The notes under the pieces: generated by a model
Database searches by the model: none
The model's input: the letters and a program-made list of their open reading frames with translations, nothing else
What the model was told of the DNA's origin: nothing
NCBI GenBank assembly: GCA_003868215.1
Contig: QWDQ01000008.1
Location: 62,001 to 126,000 of the forward strand
Origin: Pseudophaeomoniella oleicola
Lineage: Eukaryota > Ascomycota > Eurotiomycetes > Phaeomoniellales > Phaeomoniellaceae
Direction: 5' to 3'
Length of the DNA: 64,000 nt
Made by a program: the position numbers and the translations under genes
Part shown: one piece after another, positions 11,677-23,667 of the stretch
Layout of the letters: each line of letters begins with the position of its first letter
Position numbering within the stretch: position 1 is the stretch's first letter

Positions 11677-12911
11677 TCAAGAGTGCAACGTTCTTCTCTG
11701 CATCAGCCGTTGGCTTCTCCTTGGCTCGACTAAGTCTGCCTGGCTTGGTGCCCTTGATTTCGTCATCTTAGTTGCCGCTTTCAATTGATGAACATGGCTG
11801 GTCTTCTCTTCTTCTGTTCGTTCAGGCAATTTACGTTGGGTTGCTAGATGCCGTCTCTTCTCTTCCATATTCTTCTCATGAGATCTGAGCACGTTCGCCC
11901 ACGAGAACCCATGCTCAAGCAAATACCGTTCAAAGAGTCGTCGTACTGGTAAGTGATTTAGCCCTCTCAGAAAGGCTTCAACCAGCACATGTTCGGAATT
12001 TGTATCAGATGCTTGGTCTGGTCCAGAAACTTCGCGTAAGATCTGGTCGCCACGTTGAATGTAGTTGGAAACCAGCATGTCATCTTGCTTAAATGTCCTT
12101 AGATTGTTTTGCAAGATGAGCTGTGTCGTCAGCTCTCGCTCCGGGACCATTTCTGACTCGGTTGTTTCTGTTGCTGGATGGTCGTCACTCAATGTGATGT
12201 GAAACATGGCAGACGGTCGCCGACGATGATCAAGATCGACTGTGTCGTCTTCTGTTGTAGCGACTGGGACGAAAACTTTCTTGCTAACCCCTAATAGCAA
12301 GACTCAGCTCGCTGAGAGTTGACAACAGTACAATAGGTAGACCTTACCATGTATCCCGTTTTCTGCGTCCCATACCGTCAGCTGTCTTTCCAGTACGTTG
12401 ACCCTTGCATTGAGATCGTTCACCCTGCCAGCACAAAATACAGCCTCTTGGGTTTTATCTCTTGATGTATCCTCAAGAAATGTAATCCGGTCGCTCAACT
12501 TGCGGACTTCCTCGAGAGCACTTTCCAAGGCCGAATTCAGTTCTTCATCTTTGCGGTTCAAGGCCTCAACCTTATCAGCAGATCTGTATCATAGTCAGCA
12601 CTTCCACGCCGAGCTCCTTCGATCACATTCGTTTTATTGGCTGACTCAAGGTTCTCGACCTTGCTGGAACATCTTTCGTCTAATGCTTCATTTTGTTTAA
12701 TCTGATCGCGTAGGCTCCCGATTTCCTTCCATAAATCCTGGAAGATTGTATCACGTTCTTCGCCAATTGCCTCTTGGGCTGTTTCTAGATGCGCAACCTG
12801 ACTCTCGTGTTCGGCCTTGCTCTTCTCCAAGGTCCTGAGGATTTCATCATGGTCCCTACGAAATTTGTGGAACCAGAGAAGGAGCTCAGAGAAGTGGAAG
12901 TCGTCAGTCAT
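11677..12911 (-). CDS. Hypothetical coiled-coil protein, three exons
   Basis: The model is exons 12646-12911, 12348-12583 and 11677-12290, with phases matching and a 371-aa product. The first intron uses a GTCAGC donor and CTATGATACAG acceptor; joining there gives a continuous heptad register (KVENLESADKVEALNRKDEE). The second intron (57 nt) is GTAAGG to TATTAG. Residues about 10-165 are almost entirely coiled coil. The C-terminal half has short ordered pieces (VLVEAFLRGLNHLPVRRLF) and a very basic tail with RRSQRLMQRR. I do not recognise a family. The basic tail and heptads are compatible with a structural or nuclear role, but that is only a guess. Confidence 0.65.
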
Positions 12912-13484
12912 CGCTATGCAATAGTTTCAAGAGTATGTAGTGACGGTAGGTCTTTTGATCTGACCTGAGAAGAAGTACGGATGACTACAACTCACGAAAG
13001 TTTGCAATGGTTATCAACATTACGCCAAGCCAAGAGCTTGTTGAAAGTCACTGGGAATTGTTGTGAAAGCAGTGATCAGAAATGATTCGGTGAAATTCAA
13101 GAACTCTGGTATTTCCCTCTATCTATCGCAAAAGCAGCTTTCCCCGTCATCTCTTCGTGGACACATTAGACAGGCGTTGAAAAGCGGCCCACCATGTGTC
13201 CTGCATAGCCAATAGTGAAGGCCGTGAGAAGAGAGAACACTGATTAAGAAACAAGACTGAAATAAACCACCTTGATGCTGACGCAAGCCTGTTTGTAGCG
13301 GCTTGCTGCAGTCAACGAGGATTTTAGATACACATGACTAAGAGACTTTTTGAGAAAGATTGTTTGAGCCAAGCAGTCGACCGTCATCCCACTTTGCCCA
13401 TACCTTCCTCTTTCAATAAGAAACGCCTGCGGAATGCCGGTGTCGTAGAGTCGGAAGAGTACTCGCTCAGCAAGTACATTTCGT
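12912..13484. other. Intergenic between two minus-strand genes
   Basis: A 573-bp spacer holding the promoter of the coiled-coil gene and the 3' UTR of eIF4A. I see no other gene or repeat. Confidence 0.4.
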
Positions 13485-14837
13485 TTAAATAAGGTCTGAA
13501 TCTTGTTAGCATCGTCCGGTTATGTAGAATCAAGGGATTAAAGACTTACCAGCAACGTTCATTGGCATCTCTTCAATTTGAGTGCTGTAGAACTGTTCAA
13601 TTTCACGCATCATGCGGACATCGTCTTGAGTGACGAAGTTGATGGCAACACCCTTACGACCGAAACGGCCACCACGACCAATACGATGGATGTAGTTCTC
13701 ACGGTTGGCTGGGAGATCGTAGTTGATAACGAGGGAAACTTGTTGGACATCGATACCACGAGCGAGAAGATCGGTGGCGATCAAGACACGGGAAGAACCC
13801 GATCGGAACTCCTTCATGATCAGATCACGCTGAGCTTGCTCCATGTCACCGTGCATGGCGGAGACGGTGAAGTCACGAGCAGCAAGCTTGTCGGTAAGCC
13901 AATCAACCTTTCTTCGGGTGTTGCAGAAGATGACAGCTTGAGTGATAGTGACAGTCTCGTACAGATCAGAGAGAGTATCCAATTTCCATTCTTCCTTCTC
14001 GACAGCAATGTAGAATTGCTTGATACCTTCAAGGGTGAGTTCAGCCTTCTTGACCAGGATACGGACAGGGTCGCGCATGAACTTGGTGGTAACTTCCAAG
14101 ACATCTTGTGGCATGGTGGCTGAGAGAAGGACAACCTGGGTGGATTGAGGAAGAAGTTGGAAGATGTCGTAGATTTGTTCGGTGAAACCGCGGGAAAGCA
14201 TCTCATCGGCTTCATCAAGAACAAACATCTTCATCTGGTCGGTCTTAAGGACACGACGTTGGATCATGTCGTGGACACGACCAGGAGTACCAACAACGAT
14301 CTGGGGACCATCTTGGAGAGCCTTCATGTCCTCACGAACATTGGTACCACCAATACAGGCGTGACACTCAATGTTCATGAAGTCACCGATGGCGACAACA
14401 ACCTTTTGGATCTGCTGAGCCAACTCACGAGTTGGCGCAAGGATGAGAGCCTGGCATGCCTTCAAGTTGGGGTCGATCTTCTGGAGGACAGAGATGGAGA
14501 AGGTAGCGGTCTTTCCGGTTCCGGACTGAGCTTGAGCGATAACATCTGAGCCCTTAATGACTGGCATGATAGCACGTTGCTGGATAGCGGAAGGACGCTC
14601 GAAACCGTAGGCGTAGACGCCACGAAGTAACTCAGGCTTCAAGGCCATGGAGTCGAAAGAGTCGGTAATTTCATCATAGTTGGACTCGATTTGGGCTGCG
14701 GAGAAAATTTGCAGTTAGCGACATAGCTCTTTCGCGGTGCACACGTAGTCGGCCACTTTCGTTCATGCAGCTCATACATAATATGGAAGGGTTTACTCAC
14801 CATCAGGAATCTCCTCAAGACCCTCTTTGGAAGCCAT
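13485..14837 (-). CDS. tif1: ATP-dependent RNA helicase eIF4A
   Basis: Three coding exons: 14801-14837, 13550-14695 and 13485-13495, giving 397 aa as expected for eIF4A. All DEAD-box motifs are visible: [10 protein letters not shown] (motif I, about residues 66-75), PTRELAQQ (Ia), DEAD in VLDEADEML (II), SAT (III), and in the second RecA domain RGIDVQQV (V) and [13 protein letters not shown] (VI). eIF4A unwinds mRNA 5' leaders within eIF4F during cap-dependent initiation in the cytoplasm. The last coding exon is only 11 nt and supplies the ending NVADLI after a 54-nt intron; unspliced reading gives a wrong tail. The first intron is about 105 nt and follows only 12 codons. The gene is divergent from the F-box/JmjC gene. 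Confidence 0.97.
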
Positions 14838-15612
14838 GATTGCGATTAGTTTGGACGGAGATCAACAGCGCTGTCGCTGATGATCTTGTGGAAAGTGGCG
14901 CGGGGTAAGAAAACGTCTGGCTTTTTGCGCAGACGTACTAGGTGCTTTGTTGTTTGCTAAAAACCAGAAACCGACACTCTGCTGCAGAGAGTATCAACGG
15001 TTCTGGTGGTGAAAAGTTGTCTCTTGGGTTTGTTGTGGGATATGTGGTTTGAGGGTGATGGTGAAGAAAAATGGATTTAGGGAAATTTTATAAGGAATCA
15101 ACCTTGTCCAAATTTTAACGTTCCACGCCAAGAATATGACTGATACTGGAAGTCTCCAACGACGAAGGGCCTTTCCCACTTCGCACTTTGCCCTTCGCCA
15201 CAAAGGAGTTTGCCGCCAAAAAGTTTTAGTCTCTTCCTGTCTGTGTACTGAGTATCATATCATATAATTAGATACAACTGGACACAACTGCACATATTCT
15301 TTTGCTTCTCGTGGCAACTCGTCCTTCCAGGTTCATATTTTCAGCATATCAGAAGTTGTCAACTATTGGTCCAGTAGGTCAATTGTCTTATTTGATGATT
15401 CAAGTGGCTGTTCCTGACCTTGGCCTTCTCTCTTCCGCCCTCGCCTACGATATTCCGATTGCAGGAGAAGACCAAGTCAAATAGCGCAATATCACTAGGA
15501 CAAGTACTGGGGTGTTCTGTACATTATGCCAACAGCTGACCAGCAAGCCGGTGTTCTGTGTTTGTAGCCACTGAACGTGTATTTACCACGGCCAAGTAAT
15601 TGTCGGTCTCCG
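14838..15612. promoter_or_regulatory. Divergent promoter, eIF4A and F-box/JmjC gene
   Basis: A 775-bp spacer that must contain both promoters. The eIF4A side (about 14840-15110) probably includes its leader. AT-rich stretches lie near 15075-15110 and 15255-15275 (ATCATATCATATAATTAG). No binding site can be named with confidence. Confidence 0.45.
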
Positions 15613-17203
15613 ATGGGCTCGATCATCACACCCACGTCTCCATTGGAGATCAAGGGCTCCTTCCCTGCGGAACATGATGGGACCATATCAGCCATCCGGC
15701 CTCATCCGTTAGGGGTCAAGCCCAGCGGAAATGCCCTGACGGCTTCAAGAAGTCTTCGAACAGCAACCGGAACCTTTAACATTCTACCTGATGATACATT
15801 GTTGTTACTGCTTGAGTGGCTCGATGCCCCATCATTGCTAGCTCTGGGAGCAACATGCAGAGCCTTATATGCTTTCACCTCCAGTGAGGAGATCTGGAGA
15901 ACCCTTTTCGTTGCGTATGTCTCCTTGGCGAGCCGTTGTGCTGCTTCCTGTGCCATTGCACTCTCCACGTTCGACGTTTGCTATGTCTCTGCTTCTACTT
16001 CCTGCATTATAGTCTCCCACGTCCGGTAGCGCACTAAGCTGATGTTTGCACAGAGAACCACCAGCCAATTTCTCCTGGAGAGGTCTCTGGAAGTCGTCAT
16101 ACCTAGGCCTCAATGCTTCACAAAGGCCAGAAGTAGACTGCTCATGTCTCTTTTCAGACACTTTGTTTCGTCCATATCAAAACTCGCAAATCTCCCTCGA
16201 ACCGTACGAGAATGGAATACCGCGACAGAACCAAATATCTCGCATGCCTAATCTTTCACAGGCTGAGTTCAATGACCATTGGACAAACATTCCTTTCATC
16301 CTGACAGATGTAGTTCCGAAATGGCCAGTCTATCAGGACTGGTCAGAGGAGGCTCTGCTAAAGAAGTATGGAGATAAGGTCTTCAGAGCCGAAGCAGTTG
16401 ATTGGCCTTTATGCACGTACATCGACTATATGAACACAACTTCTGACGAGTCTCCTCTTTATCTGTTCGACAGAGATTTCGTCCGTGAAATGGACCTCAA
16501 AGTGGGGCCTGATGGTTCATACTGGCCGCCAGATTGCTTTGGAGAAGATCTCTTCATGCTCCTGGGCAAACAGCGACCTGATCACCGTTGGCTAATCGTT
16601 GGTCCCAAACGTAGTGGGAGCACTTTTCACAAAGACCCTAATGCTACCAGCGCATGGAATGCCGTTATCAAAGGATCGAAATACTGGATCATGTTTCCCC
16701 CTTCGTGTCTACCCCCTGGAGTATACATGTCAGCAGATCAGAGCGAAGTGACAAGCCCGTTGAGTGTTGCAGAGTGGCTTCTCGCATTTCACGAGCAGGC
16801 AAGGCATACGCCAGGTTGCATTGAAGGGATTTGCGGTGAAGGAGAGGTCCTACATGTGCCATCAGGCTGGTGGCATCTGGTGGTCAATCTAGAACCTGCA
16901 GTTGCCATCACACAGAACTTTATCCCAAGAGCCCATCTCAATTCCGCACTTAAGTTTCTGAAGGACAAAGCAGATCAAGTTTCTGGATTTGGTAAAGAGA
17001 TTTCTGATCCATACACACTGTTCCTCGACAGATTGCGAGAAAACCAGCCAGGCGTACTCGAAGCGTTAGAAGCTTCTACAAGTAAGAAGCGGAGATGGGA
17101 AGAGGTCGTGCAAGACAGCCCCGAGAACCAAGATGGTGCAGCAGGAGGATTTAGTTTTGGGTTTGGTGGTGATGACGATGATATAGAAGACGATGCTTTA
17201 TGA
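15613..17203 (+). CDS. F-box and JmjC/cupin domain protein (JMJD6-like)
   Basis: Exons 15613-15914 and 16054-17203 are joined by a 139-nt phase-2 intron, giving 483 aa. An F-box-like segment spans about residues 56-100 (NILPDDTLLLLLEW to EEIWRTLFV). A JmjC fold follows: the Fe(II)-binding HxD pair is H293/D295 in STFHKDPNATSAWN, and the distal His is about H375 in HVPSGWWHLVVN. These residues fit a 2-oxoglutarate-dependent oxygenase. The F-box suggests an SCF ubiquitin-ligase link or a simple adaptor role. JMJD6-like enzymes hydroxylate lysine in splicing proteins; whether this one does is unknown. The acidic C-terminus ends in a Gly/Asp-rich tail. The ATG at 15613 is the first in frame. Confidence 0.9.
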
Positions 17204-17236
17204 TACCCTTCAATGCAGAACATAATCTTGACGCAT

Positions 17237-17997
17237 TCAATGACATGCAACACTCTTAGAGGGAGCTGTTTCTGCGCCAAAACTAACATATCCAACAAAA
17301 GCACCGACTGCCACTGCAAGCATAACCCATCCATTGTATGTCATAAATAGTAGCCTGGGGGGAAAATAGTTAGTCATACGTAAGCTTCGGTATCCACTTC
17401 TTCCAGTTTGACTCACATGATGAAGAAGCTGTAAAAGACCTGCACAGCATATAGCAGACCCTTGATGATTGTGCCGGTACGCTCAATCTGTTTCTTGCTA
17501 TCCCTCCCTACCAATAGCAATGAGCTTCGTCCGCTTGGTCTCTCGATGTCTCCATCTTTTTGAAAGAAGGCAATCTCAGCTCACACGCTCATAGAAGGCG
17601 TCGAACATAGGATTGAATCATAACGGAGCATGTACTCACTAGAACCACCCGTTCCAAAAGCGTTCATTCTTGCACTATGCGCAGCATCATATCTTCGAGA
17701 AATATCGCGGACGCATTCGTAACCGGCTGTCAAGAGGACAATGGCGAGAAGGGAGAGGATGAGGGAGATTGGACTAGAAACATGCCACCCTCGAAAGATG
17801 ATACAGAGATTCTTGTAGTTCCAGGTAAACAGCATCTATGTCTTGTCAGTAGGCTGTTACTACAGTGCATCTAGGACATATCGAAAACCATCCGATACTT
17901 CTCAAGAGGGGTTGCTTACGTTCATAGAGCATTGTGGTTGATGGGAGTGCCCGCCTCCCATATCCATGCCACCGTGATCCATATGGCTGTGATCCAT
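17237..17997 (-). CDS. Ctr-family copper transporter
   Basis: Four exons: 17920-17997, 17640-17835, 17417-17555 and 17237-17354. Phases match and the product is 176 aa. The N-terminus is a classic Met/His-rich copper-binding segment (MDHSHMDHGGMDMGGGHSH). TM1 follows (WHVSSPISLILSLLAIVLL), then a cytosolic loop with an RR/KK-rich part. TM2 carries the MxxxM selectivity motif (MLLFM) and TM3 the GxxxG packing motif (GAFVG). Ctr proteins are trimeric Cu(I) channels at the plasma membrane or vacuole; the short length and single Met cluster resemble Ctr2/vacuolar types as much as Ctr1. The 3' end lies 33 bp from the end of the convergent JmjC gene, so transcripts probably overlap. The gene is not visible as one long frame because of its introns. 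Confidence 0.93.
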
Positions 17998-18243
17998 AAC
18001 TGTCGTGATCGATAATGCGTATTAGAGAGTGTGTGCGTAGCTCAGCTTCAACAAATGACTGATCTGACACGGAGGACGTACATCTACACTCGGACACTTG
18101 GTTTCACATGCGATCCCCGTCTCTCCACATACTCGGCTCACCTGCCCCAGGTTTTGCCTATTGATAACAATTAGTTCCGGCGATCAGTTCTACACGACCT
18201 GACAACCACCAAGCCTTGTGGACTGTGACCATACCTGTTGACC
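17998..18243. promoter_or_regulatory. Short divergent promoter, copper transporter and EAF6
   Basis: Only 246 bp separate the two start codons, so both genes must share a compact bidirectional promoter. Copper-responsive fungal promoters often carry TTTGCTC or GCTG-type elements; I do not see a convincing one here. Confidence 0.4.
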
Positions 18244-18913
18244 ATGGCAGAGAATGTTCCACCAGGGGCGGCGACCGAGAACGGCGCAACAAATGAGGCT
18301 GCGAACCGTGGTCTACCATATTACGAGAAGTTGCGACGCGATCTACGAGACACGATTCAAAAGAAGCGCATTTTAGACAAGAACTTGGTATGCTTGGATC
18401 TTCTTTCTACATGTCGCAGTACCCCTAACCTCGTTTCAGACCACTCTGGAAGACTCAATATTCCGTCTTGAATCCTCATACCTCGAAGAGACGTCGGCAG
18501 CAGGAAATATCATCAAGGGATTTGACAACTATATCAAAGGCTCATCAGTGAACGCTTCGGCTGGTGGTGCTGGTGGTGGCACGATCGCAGGTTCAGCAGT
18601 GGGTGGCGCTCGTCGCAAAGCAATCATACAGGACAGCGACAGGGTGTTCAGTCGAAGCAGTGTAGGGACGATCAAAACCGATACAGACTCCCCCGCACAG
18701 TCGGCTCGAAATACGCCTTCGCGCGTAGGCACCCCAACGGGTTCTATCAAAGACGGAACAAGCAATAAGGCAGGCGGAGTGACGAACAAGAAGAAAAAGA
18801 AATCTGCGGCTTCTTCGGCAGTGGATGACGACGAGACCAGTGCGACGGGAAGTGCAGCTGAGGGAGGGAACAAAAAGAACAAGAGACTCAAGGTTACCTA
18901 CGGCAGAGACTGA
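18244..18913 (+). CDS. eaf6: NuA4/NuA3 histone acetyltransferase subunit Eaf6
   Basis: Exons 18244-18387 and 18440-18913 (52-nt phase-0 intron, GTATGC to TTTCAG) give 205 aa. The conserved Eaf6 core runs about residues 25-85: YYEKLRRDLRDTIQKKRILD, then a leucine-rich helix with TTLEDSIFRLESSYLEE, and GNIIKGFDNYIKGS. The remainder is Gly/Ser-rich with a lysine run (NKKKKKS) and ends KRLKVTYGRD. Eaf6 is a small coiled-coil subunit that bridges catalytic modules in NuA4 and NuA3 (MEAF6 in animals) and acts in the nucleus. The family call is secure. Confidence 0.93.
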
Positions 18914-20222
18914 TGGGATGTCAATTTGGTTATTCAGAGTTGACGAAGTCAGTTCTAATGGCGAAGTGATCGAGCTTCGGTGCATATATGCCAGCAAGAA
19001 GATATTGAAGGTCACTGCATCTCCATGGAGCAGGCTGATCTTACAGAGATCGTCACAACGCTGGAGTATTGCTACTCACACAACCAGTTGAGAACATTTA
19101 TGGATAGTCAACGTTTGACCCACCAGACTTGATACGACTCCAATATGCCCAGGAAGCCCTTTCCCGGTGCATCTCCAACATCACGACCAGCCGTCCTCTT
19201 CGGAGCAGGAAGCCATTCTGGACTCTCCCACATCATCAGCCAGGTACTCGCCATCGACTTACGAAATGCAGCCAGACCAAAGCCAAGTCTCGACAAGGAT
19301 TACAACACGTCCCACTCAAATCCCTGGAATCACTCATGAAGTAATGAAGACAACCAGCTCATAAAGGGACAGAATATAAACCCTATTTTAAGAGCTTCAA
19401 ACAACACCTGCCAAGCACGAGATACATCTCCTCCTCTGCAGCGCCCCATCACCAACCAGCTATCTCTCCAGCTATCACGCCCATTCCAAACCTGAACAGC
19501 GCATCCATCCCGATGAAGATCTCCCAGTGGAAAGAGAATCAAGGAACCAAGGCCCCGCTTACTAACTCATCTTCTCCTCTACATCCGTAGAACGAGACAA
19601 AGACACCATCCTAGTCATGGAACCGGAATCTGGCCCCCGGCCTTGAATCCGCAGAAAGATGGCGATGGAAACGCCAGTCCAGGACAGACGAGAGAGACGA
19701 GAGAGACAGAGAGGGTTCTAAAATCAAGATAATTAGCACATATAAATGATAATGTTAATTACTCATTCTTGGGTTACACAACTACCTTAGTAATTTAATA
19801 CCTCGGGTGATTTAAATTGGCTGGCCGGTGGTCTAGCAGACGATATTTATATCCATTCTACAAACTGCCCGTCGTCTCACCCTATCCACGAAAAGGGACC
19901 CCGGGTTCCTGAATAAATATTTACCTTGACGATGGGGATTGAAGAATTAAGAAGCTTGTAAAGTTGCAAGTTTTGTGATCATGTACCCTTGTTTAACTTT
20001 GAATTGATCTGACGACTAGGTAATTTGAACTTATTGGTTGGTTGGTATGAATGGAACAGGACGGCAAAAGTGGAAATTGGATTCAACGAACAACAACAGA
20101 ACGGGAAAGGAGGATCCGAGGAGGAGAGACAAGTCTGCAATTTTTTTTTTCCCCCTTTCAAGACCCAGGAGAAATAAAATACTCCTCGAAACCGAATGTC
20201 AAGTTTTCAACTTCAAGCCTAT
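18914..20222. other. Intergenic, AT-rich in its right half
   Basis: A 1.3-kb spacer between the 3' ends of EAF6 (plus) and AMS1 (minus). Several overlapping short frames around 19130-19360 have no homology I can name and no splice logic. 19725-19830 is strongly AT-rich, and a T9 tract lies near 20142-20150. This is long for a convergent spacer, but I see no gene. Confidence 0.4.
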
Positions 20223-23200
20223 TTACTTGCTGATCTCGCCGACGACGACTCTCAATGTCTGGACTTCAAAGCCTCGCAACTCGATCTTGACGACGTTCGC
20301 TTTGCCCTTCACGCCCTTCTCGATCTCGAGCTCCTCGAGGTCATCTTCGAGTATATTCGTCTTGTAGACCTTCTGGATCGGGAGGTGTGTGCTGAGCACG
20401 CCGCGTGATTTGCCGCCGAGAGACTCGTAGATCCGGAGGATGATGGAGCGGCCGCTTTCGGCGGCGCGGAGAGACGTTCTGTGAGGAAACGGTGGTGGAG
20501 AAGGGACGACGTCGGGATCGTCCTCGGCGCGTTTGATGGTGTCGAGAACGAGGGTTGAGGGAGTGGAAGCGGAGGATGAGGTCGGGTCGGCGTTGAGGGT
20601 GAAGAGAGGTTTGAGATTGTCTGGGTCAACACCGGTGCTGTTTAAGGAGAGGAGGCCCATTGGGAAATTGAAGTTATAGGCTGCCTTCACAGTATCAAAG
20701 CTCAAGCTACCGGCATGGGGTAGAATAGCCCAGCGGATCTTGTGGTGCCCCATATCGGCATGGGCATCGGGGGCCTTAGGAGCACGAAGTAAGGACAGAC
20801 GCATAAGGTTGCCGCAGGTTGCGAAGCCATATTTGCTGTCGTTCAAGATAGAAACACCGTAGGAGTGTTCACTGAGATCGCTAAACTTGTGGGTGCAGAC
20901 TTCGAACTTCGCCATATCCCAACTAATAGGTAGGTGTTAGTCACGGACTCGGTTTTCTCAAGCGGGAATAGGGGAGATCATACTTGGTATTGTAGTGAGT
21001 TGGACGGCGGACGATGCCGTATTGGGTCTCGTACGACGCTTCGGTGTTGTAGACATCGACTGGGAATTCTACTTTCAAGAATTTCATAGTTTCATGCCAC
21101 TCAACTTCTGCATCAACTTCAACGTAAGATGCCTGGTCACCAACACTTGCAGAGAGACTGATAGTTGTCTTGATCCAGCTTTCCTCGCTGATCTTTGTCT
21201 CTGTTGCAACGCTGACCTTGTAAGGGGTGTTTTCGACGATGGCTGACGTACCAGCCTTCAGCTCCTTTCGGGAATTCAGGTGGAAGACTTCGACATCCCA
21301 AGCCTGCCAATACAGTGGCTTATCGTCGAAGATGACGAGCTGGTTTGCTTTCCCTCCCTTGGCAAGAACCTCACGTCCAACCTTCTTGTCATAGAGAGAA
21401 GTGATGACACCATCTTCGACTTGGACCTTGAAATCAGCATTAGCCATTTCGAAGACACCCTCTTTCAATTTCTTAACGGTAGCAGCTGAGCTTTGGGTCA
21501 CCACCGGTTCCTGCGTGTGTGAAAGGCCTTGTGTACCACATGCATACACAAATGAGCGCTTTCCCGTTCGGTCTTGATGTGGTACAAGCTCTGAACGTGC
21601 CCAAGGAAGGGTATTGAGGGCGACAAGAGGTCCCTTGGACAGATCTTCAGAAGCTGAGATCGCAGCCAGGGCATCCTTCCTAATTTTCTTCCCGATCTCA
21701 AAGTTCTTCGCGTATAACTCATCGGAATCGTCATAGCACATTTCAATTGCACTTCCAGGCAGACAGTCATGGAACTGGCAAAGCAAGACATTCTCCCAAA
21801 TGGTGTCAAAGTCTTCTTTTGGATATTTGTAATCCTTACCATGCTTCAAGGAAGCGACCGTTGCTAGATATTCGAGGTCGTGCATCATGATCTCTGACTT
21901 CCGATTGTTGAGCTTGTTGTTGGCCTGAGTGGTGTATGTGCCTCGGTGCAGCTCGAAATACAGCTCACCATACCACGTTACGAACTCTGTGTCCTTCGCC
22001 GCTTTATCTTGCAGTTTCTGGAAGAAGTCTTCGACAGAATCTCCCATCTTGACCCTTGGGAGCAGCCCGGTCTTGTCACTGACACCTCGGCACCTCCGGA
22101 GCTTTTCAAGATGCTCACGTGTTGGGCCACCACCACCATCTCCCTTGCCGAAAACAAGTAATGAAGTGTTGTCCTGATCCAAAGACTTATGCTGAGTGAC
22201 GCTTCTTTTTACGTCTCCGAAGTTAGCATCAGAGGTGTAGGTCTCTGACGGAGTCATATGACACAACACTTGGCTTCCGTCCAGAGATACCCAATTGAAT
22301 GTGGTATGTGGAAAATTGTTGATGTTGTTCCAACTCAACTTCTGAGTGAAGAATCTCTCCATAGAAGCGAGACGACATAGTTGAGGTAGCTGAGAGGAGT
22401 ATCCGAATGTGTCGGGTAGCCAGAATGTCTTACAACGTTCTCCGAAGTGGCTCTCGAAGAAACGTTGGCCATACAAGAACTGCCGAACCAACGACTCACC
22501 ACTTGGCATGTTCGTGTCGTGTTCGACCCAGCTACCTCCAATCGGTTGAAAGACCCCTTCCTTAATCTTAGTTTTCACACGATCAAAAACAGTCGGATAG
22601 TACTGCTTTAACCACTTATATTGCTGGGCCTGTGAAGCGGCAAATCGATGTTCTGGGTATCGCTCCAAAAGATCGCACTGGTTCGACCACGAACGAGCTA
22701 CTTTACGCTTCGTCTCGGCCCACGGCCACAACCAACAAGTGTCGATATGGCAATGGCCAATTCCATAGACAATGGGCTCTTTGTCAGACTCGTAGACTTT
22801 GTGGGTATCCACATCCCCGAGGTACTCTTGGGCAATTTTTCGAGCTTCAACCAGTGACTCTTGAGTGAAGCCGGCATTGATACAGATATCCATTATCTTG
22901 TTGCAGACCTGCACCGCTGCACTCTTTTCCCATGAATCACCGGGGAATTCTCTTGCACCGTCACCAATGATCCAAAAGTCGACATGTAGCTGTCGCGCAA
23001 CCACGTTGATAGCTACTATTTTGGCGGTGTGAAGTTGGTAAGATTTGTTAGGATCAGGAGGCTGTATCGAGTCGCCTCCAGGTGCGTTTCCAAACATGCC
23101 ATTGCAAGCCATTTCGATATAGAAAGTATGCTCCTTACCATCGCGCCACGGCTCAGGTATGATCCATTCAACTCTCTCACCACCTCCGGTGAGACCTTGC

Positions 23201-23667
23201 AAGGGGTGGCCTTCTTCAGTCCACACCATCCCTTCGTTGTTGGCATCCCAGTGGAATTCCAGATGTTCCGCATCTCGCATATCTTCTGGTACGGTCAATT
23301 TGACCTTGAACCAATGTGTAGACCAACTAGGTCCGAATGATTCTCCCCGTCTTGTGGGTTTAAATTCATGCGACGTCGCATCCTCGAAGGTTGGTCGGGA
23401 CAGGTCTGGTGGAGAGTATACCCAGAGCTTGACGTGATCTTCATCGTCATTGACCGCATCGAAGTATTTCCTGGTATGAGATCAGCATCTCCTCGATTTA
23501 CAATAAGTCAGGGAGCTTTACGACACAAGATTCTGGCCTTGATACTGGCCACCACTATCGAATTGTCTGAGGCGATCGGTCATGATACCTCCGATCTGCT
23601 TCCCCACGGGGCGGACGACGAGCTGGGGATAAGAGCTCATGGCTGCGGAATTGGTGCCGCCACCCAT
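20223..23667 (-). CDS. ams1: GH38 alpha-mannosidase, Ams1-type
   Basis: Exons 23522-23667, 20984-23470 and 20223-20922 with introns of 51 and 61 nt. Phases match and the product is 1110 aa, near yeast Ams1 (1083). The GH38 catalytic domain carries the Zn-binding and active-site motif GHCHIDTCWLWPW and the nucleophile-bearing segment FWLPDTFGYSSQLPQ. A conserved CQFHDCLPGSAIEM follows. C-terminal beta domains follow, including HKFSDLSEHSYGVSILNDSKYG. Ams1 is a cytosolic protein delivered to the vacuole, where it trims free oligosaccharides and glycans. The ATG at 23667 gives MGGGTNSAAMSSYPQL; an internal ATG at 23640 is an alternative. No signal peptide is present, as expected for Ams1. Confidence 0.95.

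Noticed and set aside
13578-14549. Plus-strand frames antisense to eIF4A
   Set aside because: They mirror the codon structure of the strongly conserved helicase on the other strand.
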